Assembly: GCF_051172195.1 (NCBI RefSeq)
Contig: NZ_JBPJAQ010000002.1
Coordinates: forward strand, 558,001-622,000
Origin: Paludibaculum fermentans_A
Lineage (GTDB): Bacteria; Acidobacteriota; Terriglobia; Bryobacterales; Bryobacteraceae
Reading direction: 5' to 3'
DNA length: 64,000 bases
Within the stretch, counting starts at the first letter, position 1; each line of letters starts with the position of its first letter. Below are positions 16,515 through 24,352 of the stretch, piece after piece. A program made the position numbers and the translations under genes. The notes beneath the pieces were generated by a model. The model ran no database searches and had not been told where the DNA came from. It saw nothing but the letters and a program-made list of their open reading frames with translations.

Positions 16515-18854
16515 TCAGTTGCGCTTCAACAGCCAGACCTCGGCCAGCCTCGAATGTTGGCGCCAATTCAGATGGCTCTCGTCCGTGGGGATGATCCAGG
16601 TGAGCACCAGCCGGCCGTCTTTCAGAGACTCCGGCGAGACGGGGAACTCCTTGAACTCGCCCATCTGCCTGCCGTCGATCGCAGGAGTGGCGCGAAGGCC
16701 GTCGATGCTCAGCAGGCTCTGGCCGTAGCCTCCAGTGCGCACGACGTAGGTGCCCTTGGGATCCAATCCTTCATAGACCATGCGAGCCGGCCACATCGTG
16801 GTTTGCCAGGACAGGCGAGCCCGGCTCTTGCCGCTGTCCCACCACCAGAAGGTCGGCTCGGGCGCGCGGAACGATTCGGGCTCCTGCTCGGCGTCCCCGT
16901 CAACGTGCGGTGATTTCGCTTCATTGCCAATGTCGTCGTAGAAACTGCCCGGGCCCGGGTCATCCCAGGCCGCCAGGGCGTGCAGGCGGGCCAGTCGCTC
17001 CGGCTCCGACGCCATCGCTGACACCTTCTTGAATTCATCTTCCAGCCACCAGCGGTTGTTGAGGGGCGCATCGACGAAATCGAGCACGGCGCCGCGTTCG
17101 GCTCCGCTGGCATGGTACTTCTCCACGCTGGTCTGGAGTCCGATGGATTGGAAGAGCTTCTCGCACAATTCCACGATGCGGAATTTTAGGTCCGCGCTGA
17201 CTGGTTCCGAGACGGCGCGGTTGAGAATCGCCCGCGACTGGCTGATCGCCTCAGCGGAGCCGCCCGGCCTGGCGGCTGCCAGGATCCGGTTCACCTCGGT
17301 TTCCAGGCCCGCTTCGTACAACAGGCGGCGGCGCACATAGGGGTCGTAGACAGCACGCAGCAGGCACATCTGCCAGCGCCAGTTGGTTTCGAGTTGCGGC
17401 GCCTTGGCTTCGAGGCCACGCCAGGTGAGCAGCGTGCCCTCGACCGCGCCGTTGTCAGCCAGCGGGCCCTGCCAGTTGCGCTCCAGCGCCAGGATCGCGT
17501 CGGCGATTCCCCAGGCAAGGCCCGAGGAGAAGTGCAGGCTGGCGTACTCGCGCAGGATGCCGCGGACCGGCTGGTGGGGGTCCCAGGCCAGGGCGCTCCA
17601 CAGAACCTTGTTCACGTCGTCGTGCACCCCGTCGGAGTAAGAGACGAAGCCGTCGCTGGCCGCGGCGTAACGGTTGTGAATGGCGGCATACTCGGCGGGA
17701 CGCGGATTGACGGCTTCCCGGCCCAGGGTCAAAGCGTAGGCCTGATCCCAATGCGGCACCTGGTACTGGCAGATCTTGTTGTGCGTGAGGTCGGGGTAGA
17801 GACGCAGGCCATATTGCCGCGGCAGGCGTTGACGAGTGCGGGCGATGGGCGGGCTGGAGGGGCCGGCGACCAGACCGCCCAGCCACGCCGGCTGCTTCTG
17901 TTCGATGTAGCGGTAGACCCACTCCTCTTTCTCTTTGTCGAAGCCCTGCAGTGAGAGCCACACCTTGGCCTTGGGGTGTACCGGCGCCATGCGTTTGGCG
18001 ATGTCCTCGAGGAACGGTAGGACCAGTTCGGGCGGATTCGAGCCGGGGTCGCCGCCAGGGACGAAGACACCGGTCAGGACGCGGCTGTCGGCAAACATCT
18101 CGTCGAATTTGGCCAGCAGCGCCTCCCGCTTGACCGCATCCTTCAGGTCGATATCGGCCGGTGTCCACACCCAGTAGTCCAAGCCGTACTTGCGGCAGAT
18201 TTCGGTCATGGCGCGATTCATCTCTTTGCGCGGGACCTTCATCAGCGGATTGTGCCGGTCGTCCTGGAAGGGGATGTTCTCGATGCTGTTCACGCCGAAC
18301 AGCGTGAGGTCGCGGATGTACTGGTCGAACTGCTGGATGGTCCAGGCGTCCCAGCTGTTGGCCGTGTTCCGGTAGCCGAGCTGATGGCCGCGGATGGGCG
18401 AGGTAGGCGACGTGGAGATCGCCATCGATTCCAGGCTCAGTCGCCCCTGGCTCCAGTCCGCCTTGCGCAGAAATGCGCCCACTCCATACAGCAGGCTACG
18501 GGCGTCGGCTCCCACAACCCACAGCGCCGGCTGCGGGCCGGTGGTGTCGGTGATCAACTGATAGCCTTCGGCGCGCAGCGGGGGCAAGCCCGCGGTCAAG
18601 GCAGCGGGCGCCTGGTTGCTGAGGATGATCGCCGGGCGGCCCTGCGTGCGGTCCGCGGCGAGGGCCAGCTTCAGGTTTGTGCGGCGGGCCACTTCTTCCT
18701 GGAGCACCGTGGCCGCGACTGGGCCAGCGGCGGAGCGAGTCACGATCTCTGCCCGGCTGAGGTCCACCGCCACCGCCGGGGCGCAGATTCCAGGCACGGC
18801 CGCGCCGATCAATAACGCCGCTAACGGCCAGGATTTCGGGAATGAGAGCTTCAT
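16515..18854 (-). CDS. Secreted GH67/GH20-like glycoside hydrolase (hydrolase 1)
   Basis: 779 residues from the ATG at 18854, with signal peptide MKLSFPKSWPLAALLIGAAVPGICA. Residues about 30-150 resemble the non-catalytic N-terminal domain found before alpha-glucuronidases and hexosaminidases (LQEEVARRTNLKL, then ALWVVGADARSLLYGVGAFL). A TIM-barrel-like part follows: IRGHQLGYRNTANSWDAWTI, FDQYIRDLTLFGVNSIENIP, YGLDYWVWTPADID, VFVPGGDPGSNPPE. The C-terminal 250 residues are helical plus a beta-sandwich (TYVVRTGGYGQSLLSIDG). It likely acts on plant or microbial polysaccharide in the periplasm or outside. The exact glycoside hydrolase family and catalytic residues cannot be fixed by eye. Confidence 0.7.
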   Translation of the reverse strand: MKLSFPKSWPLAALLIGAAVPGICAPAVAVDLSRAEIVTRSAAGPVAATVLQEEVARRTNLKLALAADRTQGRPAIILSNQAPAALTAGLPPLRAEGYQLITDTTGPQPALWVVGADARSLLYGVGAFLRKADWSQGRLSLESMAISTSPTSPIRGHQLGYRNTANSWDAWTIQQFDQYIRDLTLFGVNSIENIPFQDDRHNPLMKVPRKEMNRAMTEICRKYGLDYWVWTPADIDLKDAVKREALLAKFDEMFADSRVLTGVFVPGGDPGSNPPELVLPFLEDIAKRMAPVHPKAKVWLSLQGFDKEKEEWVYRYIEQKQPAWLGGLVAGPSSPPIARTRQRLPRQYGLRLYPDLTHNKICQYQVPHWDQAYALTLGREAVNPRPAEYAAIHNRYAAASDGFVSYSDGVHDDVNKVLWSALAWDPHQPVRGILREYASLHFSSGLAWGIADAILALERNWQGPLADNGAVEGTLLTWRGLEAKAPQLETNWRWQMCLLRAVYDPYVRRRLLYEAGLETEVNRILAAARPGGSAEAISQSRAILNRAVSEPVSADLKFRIVELCEKLFQSIGLQTSVEKYHASGAERGAVLDFVDAPLNNRWWLEDEFKKVSAMASEPERLARLHALAAWDDPGPGSFYDDIGNEAKSPHVDGDAEQEPESFRAPEPTFWWWDSGKSRARLSWQTTMWPARMVYEGLDPKGTYVVRTGGYGQSLLSIDGLRATPAIDGRQMGEFKEFPVSPESLKDGRLVLTWIIPTDESHLNWRQHSRLAEVWLLKRN

Positions 18855-18995
18855 CACAGTTCACCATCATCGCAACTTCCTTTCACCGATCGTGGGCACT
18901 AGAACAAACCGTGCGGATTGGCGGTGATAGCATCATTCCGGGTCTATGCCCGCGGCCAGCCCGGCCGGCCGGCGGCCCGGATACGAGTCATTTAT

Positions 18996-20567
18996 ATGCG
19001 TTCTTCCTTCCATCTGCTCGCCTCACTTCCAGCACTCCTCACGGCGTTCGCCTTCGCCGCGCCCGCTGGTGCGCCCATCACCGGCACGGCTGCCGGAAAA
19101 GTCCGCGGAGCCGCCCTGCCCGCGCCCGGCGGCGCCGTGTTCAAGGGCATCCCCTTTGCCCAGCCACCCGTGGGCGGCCTGCGTTGGAAACCGCCCGTTG
19201 CGGCGCAACCCTGGACCGGGGTCCGCGATGCCGTGGAATATGGCGCTCCCTGCGCGCAGGTTTCCGCCGAGTGGAACGCGAAGACCGCCGCCGTGGGCAG
19301 CGAGGACTGCCTGACCTTGAACGTCTGGACTCCGCAGTGGCCGGCGCGCGGGTCGAAACCGGTGATGGTCTGGATCCATGGAGGCGCGAACATGGGCGGC
19401 TCAGCACGCGGAGCCGGCGGCATCGAGCCGGCGTTCGATGGCGCGAAGCTGGCGAGCCAGGGGGTCGTGGTCGTCACCGTCCAATATCGCCTGGGCATCT
19501 TCGGCTTCTTCGCGCATCCTGAGTTGACCGCGGAATCGGCCCACCACGCGTCAGGCAACTACGGCCTGATGGACCTGGCCGCCGCGCTGCAATGGGTCAA
19601 GGCAAACATCGCGCACTTTGGCGGCGATCCGAAAAATGTCACGATCTTCGGCCAGTCCGCCGGAGCCATGGACGTCGGCTACCTCATGGCCTCGCCGCTG
19701 GGCAAGGGCCTGTTCCACCGCGCCATCGCCCAGAGCGGCACGGTGATCATTGGCGGACATCCCACGGCTAGCCTGGCGCAGGCGGAAGAGACCGGCCGCC
19801 AGTTGGCCGCGAAGATGAATGCTCCGGCCGCGGGTGGGCTTGCTTACATGCGCAAACTCTCCACGGCCGAAGTGCTGAAGGCTTCTCCTCCTTACGGCGG
19901 CGGCGGTCCGCTGCGTCCGGCGCCCGACGTGGATGGCTACTTCCTGACGCGCCCCCCGGCTGAGGTTTTCGCCTCCGGCGCCCAGGCCGCCGTACCGTTG
20001 ATGATCGGCAACAACGGTCGCGAATGGAACTTCACGGGTCAGCCCGAGGCCCTCAAAAAGGGCATTGCCGCCGCCTTCGGGCCGCTGGCGCCACAGGCAC
20101 TGAAGCTGTACGGCCTCGATGGCGGGGCCGTCGCGGAGAGTTATCCGCCCTACGGCAATGCAGGATCGCAGTTCTCCACCGACACTTCGTTCCGCTGCCC
20201 GTCCGTGTTGATTGCCGGCCAGCACAACAAGCTGGCCCCGACCTATCAGTATGAGTTCACCGTGGGGCCGGTGGAGAAGGGCACGCCGCACTCCGGCGAA
20301 CTGCAGTATGTCTTCGGCGTCCGAGGCGTCCAGGAATCGGCGGATCCCGATGCGCTTCAGACTCAGTGCGTGCAGGGCTACTGGGTCAACTTCGCGAAGG
20401 CCGGCGATCCGAACGGTTCGGGCCTGCCGAAGTGGCCGAAGTACGATGCGGCGAAGCGGGCTTATCTGGAACTGAGCAACGAAGGGCCCGTGGTCAAGAC
20501 GGATCTGCGCGGGAAGGTGTGCGCCTTGTTCGGCGAGGCAAAGCTCCAGACTGCGGGCCGTCCCTAG
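18996..20567 (+). CDS. Secreted type-B carboxylesterase
   Basis: 523 residues from the ATG at 18996, starting a signal peptide (MRSSFHLLASLPALLTAFAFA). The protein is an alpha/beta hydrolase of the cholinesterase/PnbA type: FKGIPFAQPPVGGLRWKPP near the mature N-terminus, SEDCLTLNVWTP, oxyanion-hole motif WIHGGANMGG, nucleophile elbow FGQSAGAM, and the histidine region TPHSGELQYVFG. Such enzymes cleave carboxyl esters; in a cluster of polysaccharide-acting proteins it may remove acetyl or feruloyl groups. It is divergent from hydrolase 1, with 141 bp between the starts. Confidence 0.92.
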   Translation: MRSSFHLLASLPALLTAFAFAAPAGAPITGTAAGKVRGAALPAPGGAVFKGIPFAQPPVGGLRWKPPVAAQPWTGVRDAVEYGAPCAQVSAEWNAKTAAVGSEDCLTLNVWTPQWPARGSKPVMVWIHGGANMGGSARGAGGIEPAFDGAKLASQGVVVVTVQYRLGIFGFFAHPELTAESAHHASGNYGLMDLAAALQWVKANIAHFGGDPKNVTIFGQSAGAMDVGYLMASPLGKGLFHRAIAQSGTVIIGGHPTASLAQAEETGRQLAAKMNAPAAGGLAYMRKLSTAEVLKASPPYGGGGPLRPAPDVDGYFLTRPPAEVFASGAQAAVPLMIGNNGREWNFTGQPEALKKGIAAAFGPLAPQALKLYGLDGGAVAESYPPYGNAGSQFSTDTSFRCPSVLIAGQHNKLAPTYQYEFTVGPVEKGTPHSGELQYVFGVRGVQESADPDALQTQCVQGYWVNFAKAGDPNGSGLPKWPKYDAAKRAYLELSNEGPVVKTDLRGKVCALFGEAKLQTAGRP

Positions 20568-20773
20568 TCCTCCGGTTCCGGCTCACGATGAAGTGGCAGG
20601 TGCGAGAAGCCCTCCGGGTATCTTTCGGTAGGTACGCGCCGCGCCTCCCCAGTCATGCCCAGAGCCTGGACTCTGCTTCATGTCGGGCTAACTGTTGACT
20701 GGACACAGAAAACGATAACTGGGCAGCAAATGCCGCCTTCCGGCCCTGCCTTTGTGAAGGGTCGTGATTATTA

Positions 20774-20848
20774 TTGACAGCTTCACCGGGAAGTGATAAC
20801 CCTCAATCACCCAGAAATTTCAGGTGTGAATATATATTCACGAGGGAG
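20774..20848 (+). promoter_or_regulatory. Promoter and palindromic operator candidate of TonB receptor 2
   Basis: A consensus -35 box TTGACA is at 20774-20779, with a weak -10 (GATAAC, 20795-20800, spacing 15). Downstream, GTGAATATATATTCAC (20826-20841) is a perfect 16-bp palindrome that ends immediately before the ribosome binding site GAGGGAG (20842-20848). A repressor bound there would block transcript elongation or initiation. The rest of the 287-bp gap from 20568 shows nothing else recognisable. Confidence 0.55.
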
Positions 20849-20854
20849 TTTGCC

Positions 20855-23800
20855 ATGTTGCGACGCATCACCCTGCTGGCCCTGATGGCCGGCCTTCTAT
20901 CGGCCCAAGAGTACAGGGGCACCTTGTCCGGCCGCGTGACAGACGCGACAGGCTCCGCCGTACCCAACGCTCAAGTCCTCCTCACCAAAACAGACACCAA
21001 CAGCCGCGCGCAGGTGGTCACAGGACCGGACGGGTTGTTCACCGCTCCGTTCCTCGCCCCAGGGCCTTACACCCTGGCGCTGGAAGTGGTCGGCTTCAAG
21101 AAGTTCGTCCGCACCGGTGTGGTGCTGGGCACGAACGAGAAGATCGACATCGACATTCATCTCGAAGTAGGCAATGTGTCGGAGTCGGTCACAGTGAACG
21201 AAGAAGCGCCGCTCCTGAATGCTGTGTCTTCCTCCTCGGGCCAGGTGATCAGCACCCGAGAGGTGGAGAACCTGCCAATGAACGGCAACACGCCGCTGGC
21301 GCTGGCCCGTAACGCCCTGGGCGTGATTCCGAAGCAGAAGCACCTGCTCAACCAGGTGAAGCCATATGACACCGGCAGCGCCGTCGATATCGCCATGGGC
21401 GGCGCCAACGCAGGTTCGAATGAGTACCTGCTGGACGGCGTACCGAACATGAGCAGCGCGGCCCGCGCGGGCGCATTCAGCCCCACGATGGACGCCGTCA
21501 GCGAAGTGAAAGTGGATCTGTTCCAGTCCGACGCGGCTTACGGCGACACCCTGGGTGGAACCGTGAACATCACCACGAAGAACGGCACCAACCAGTTCCA
21601 TGGCACGGCCTTCCTGTTCAACCAGACCTCCGCTCTCGCCGCCAACCAGTTCTTCCTCAACGCGGCCAGCCAGAAGCAGCCCATCACCCGGTCGAATCAG
21701 TATGGCGGAACCATCGGCGGGCCGGTACGGATTCCGAAAGTCTTCAACGGTCAGGACAAGGTCTTCTTCTTCCTGGCCTATGAGGGCTTCAAGGACTCGC
21801 TGCCGGGTATCTCGACCACCACCGTACCCACGGCGGCCGAGCGCACCGGAGACTTCTCCGCCCTGCTCGCGCTGGGCAATGGCTACCAGATCTACGACCC
21901 TTCCACGGCCGTGCTGGCCAACGGCAAAATCACCCGCTCGCCCTTTGCAGGCAACCTGATTCCCGCCTCGCGCATGGATTCCATTGCCAAGGCGTACATG
22001 CAGTACTACCCGCAGGCCAACCAGCCCGGCAAGGCGACAGGCGAGAACAACTTCGTCGTTTCGAACCCCAGCATCAACAACTTCAAATCCTGGGTAGGCC
22101 GCACCGACCTGAATCTCGGCGCCCGCAACAAGCTGTTCTTCAACATGCACATGAGCTCGTATACCAATGCGACGGCGAACATCTTCCAGAACCTCGCGAC
22201 GGGCCAATTCAGCGGCCAGGACATCTGGGGCGGAGTCCTCGACGACGTCCACACGTTCACGCCGACTCTCGTGTTGAACTCCCGCCTGGGCTTCACCCGC
22301 AGCTACTCCAACAGCTTCATCAACAGCGCCGGCTTCGATCCGACGACCCTCGGCTTCCCTGCCTACATGAAAGCCAATTCGCAGAAGCTGGCCATGCCGC
22401 GCGTCGCGTTCTCCGACGCTTTCGCCGGCCTCAGCACCACGCCCGGCAACGTCACCCCGTTCAATTCAGTCCAATGGTTCAACTCGGTGACCAAGATCTT
22501 CAGCCGGCATACCTTCAAGGCCGGCGCGGATCTGCGCCGCTATGACGCCAACAGCCTGAATCCGGGCTACTCCAGCGGCACGTTCACGTTCGGTACGAAC
22601 TACATCACCGGCGGCACCGGCGCCGCGGCTCCGGCCTTCGGCGGCTCCATGGCGTCCTTCCTGCTCGGCCTGCCCACCGGCGGCCAGTATGACGTCAACA
22701 CCGCCTACGCCTACCGCAGCTACCTGTACGGCTTCTTCCTGCAGGACGACTGGCGCATCAAGTCGAACCTGACGATCAACTTCGGCCTGCGCATGGAGCA
22801 CGAGACGCCCATCGTCGAGCGCTACAACCGCATCGTGAATGGCTTCGATCCGACGGCGGTCAATTCAGTGGCCAAGGCCGCCTCGGCCGCTTACGCGCTG
22901 AAGCCCGTCAGCCAGTTGCCCGTGAGTTCCTTCTCGGCGCTGGGTGGCATCACCTTTGCGGATTCCAATCGCCGCTCCGGCTATTCGCTGCCCGCCATCT
23001 TCCCCAGCCCGCGCTTCGGCATCAGCTGGATGCCCGGCGTGCTGAAGAACAAGACAGTCCTGCGCGGCGGCTTCGGCGTGTTCAACAACAGCATCGGCGC
23101 CTACCTGACCGGCCCCACCACCGGCTTCAGCCAGACCTCCACCCTGGTGCCGACCAACGACAGCTACGTTACGCCGTACTCCACGTTCTCAAATCCCTAT
23201 CCCACCGGCATCCAGCAACCGGTCGGGTCAGCTAACGGGATCAACTCCAATCTCGGCAACAGCATCAGCTACTACACCTCGAACATCACGAATCCTTACA
23301 GCGTCCGCTGGAACTTCGACATCCAGCACCAACTCGCCAAGGACACCATGTTGCAGGTGGGCTACATCGGCAACAAACAGGTGCACGGCACGCTCAGCAA
23401 TGACGTGGCCCTGACGGCCGTCCTGCCGTTCCTCAGCCGTTCGCCGGTGCGCGACCAGGCGACCATCAACACACTGGCCACCGTGGTGCCCAATCCGTTC
23501 GCCGGCCTCCTGCCGGGCACCAACCTGAATGGCTCCACCGTACCGCTCTCCACTTTGCTGCGCGCCTATCCGCAATACAGCGGCGCCGTCCAGAGCAACT
23601 CGAATCCGGGCTGGGGCACCTTCAACGAATTGGTCGTGATGGTCCAGAAGCGCTTCTCCCGGGGGCTTCAGGCGACCGTCAACTACCAGCACTCGCGGCA
23701 GCTTTCCAGCTGGCAGCCCAACGCCGGCGACTACAAGCTCTCCTACGGGCCCACCTCCGGCGACTACCCCGATCACTTCGTCTTCACGGGCAGCTATGAC

Positions 23801-24283
23801 CTGCCGGTCGGTCATGGCAAACGGTTCCTGGGCAACTCGGGCCGCATGCTCGACCTCGCGGTCGGCGGCTGGATTCTCACCAGCATCTACACCTGGGAGA
23901 GCGGCGGAGCCCTCAGCTGGGGCGACGTCATCTACTACGGCGGCGACCTGAATATGCAGCCCCGCAACCTCACCCAGGCGTTCGACGTCACCAAATTTGA
24001 GCGCGCAGCCGGCAGCCAGTACGGCAACCACTACCGCACCTTCCCGCAGATGTTCAACAACCTGCGCAACGACGTCGCCAATAACCTCGACCTCTCCATG
24101 CTGAAGAACTTCAGCATCACTGAGCGGGTCGGCGGTCAGTTCCGCTTCGAGGCCTTCAATGCCCTCAACCGTACGCAGTTCGCGGCGCCCAACGTCTCCC
24201 CGACGTCCGCCGCGTTCGGCACCATCACCGGCCAGGCAAACACCTCGCGCCAGATCCAGCTGGGTCTGAAGCTGAAGTTCTAG
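20855..24283 (+). CDS. TonB-dependent receptor, Oar-like (receptor 2)
   Basis: 1142 residues from the ATG at 20855, which follows GAGGGAG and begins the signal peptide MLRRITLLALMAGLLSAQ. The order of domains matches receptor 1: carboxypeptidase-regulatory-like beta-sandwich (GTLSGRVTDATGSAVPNAQV), plug (VISTREVENLPMNGNTPLAL, later DTLGGTVNITTKNGTNQFHG), and a long barrel ending RQIQLGLKLKF. The two receptors share the fold but clearly differ in loops, so they probably handle different ligands. The gene is followed by a strong terminator and is flanked by two GH67/GH20-like hydrolases and an esterase, which points to uptake of a glycan product. Confidence 0.93.
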   Translation: MLRRITLLALMAGLLSAQEYRGTLSGRVTDATGSAVPNAQVLLTKTDTNSRAQVVTGPDGLFTAPFLAPGPYTLALEVVGFKKFVRTGVVLGTNEKIDIDIHLEVGNVSESVTVNEEAPLLNAVSSSSGQVISTREVENLPMNGNTPLALARNALGVIPKQKHLLNQVKPYDTGSAVDIAMGGANAGSNEYLLDGVPNMSSAARAGAFSPTMDAVSEVKVDLFQSDAAYGDTLGGTVNITTKNGTNQFHGTAFLFNQTSALAANQFFLNAASQKQPITRSNQYGGTIGGPVRIPKVFNGQDKVFFFLAYEGFKDSLPGISTTTVPTAAERTGDFSALLALGNGYQIYDPSTAVLANGKITRSPFAGNLIPASRMDSIAKAYMQYYPQANQPGKATGENNFVVSNPSINNFKSWVGRTDLNLGARNKLFFNMHMSSYTNATANIFQNLATGQFSGQDIWGGVLDDVHTFTPTLVLNSRLGFTRSYSNSFINSAGFDPTTLGFPAYMKANSQKLAMPRVAFSDAFAGLSTTPGNVTPFNSVQWFNSVTKIFSRHTFKAGADLRRYDANSLNPGYSSGTFTFGTNYITGGTGAAAPAFGGSMASFLLGLPTGGQYDVNTAYAYRSYLYGFFLQDDWRIKSNLTINFGLRMEHETPIVERYNRIVNGFDPTAVNSVAKAASAAYALKPVSQLPVSSFSALGGITFADSNRRSGYSLPAIFPSPRFGISWMPGVLKNKTVLRGGFGVFNNSIGAYLTGPTTGFSQTSTLVPTNDSYVTPYSTFSNPYPTGIQQPVGSANGINSNLGNSISYYTSNITNPYSVRWNFDIQHQLAKDTMLQVGYIGNKQVHGTLSNDVALTAVLPFLSRSPVRDQATINTLATVVPNPFAGLLPGTNLNGSTVPLSTLLRAYPQYSGAVQSNSNPGWGTFNELVVMVQKRFSRGLQATVNYQHSRQLSSWQPNAGDYKLSYGPTSGDYPDHFVFTGSYDLPVGHGKRFLGNSGRMLDLAVGGWILTSIYTWESGGALSWGDVIYYGGDLNMQPRNLTQAFDVTKFERAAGSQYGNHYRTFPQMFNNLRNDVANNLDLSMLKNFSITERVGGQFRFEAFNALNRTQFAAPNVSPTSAAFGTITGQANTSRQIQLGLKLKF

Positions 24284-24309
24284 CAGTCAGTTCTAACTAG
24301 CGAACCTCA

Positions 24310-24350
24310 CGGGCGCGGCTTCGATCCCCGGATCGCTGCCGCGCCCGATT
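24310..24350. terminator. Strong bidirectional terminator
   Basis: CGGGCGCGGC (24310-24319) pairs with GCCGCGCCCG (24338-24347); inside, CGATCC (24322-24327) pairs with GGATCG (24330-24335), giving about 16 base pairs in all. On the plus strand ATTTGTTATT follows. It sits in the 69-bp gap between convergent genes and probably ends both transcripts. Confidence 0.85.
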
Positions 24351-24352
24351 TG

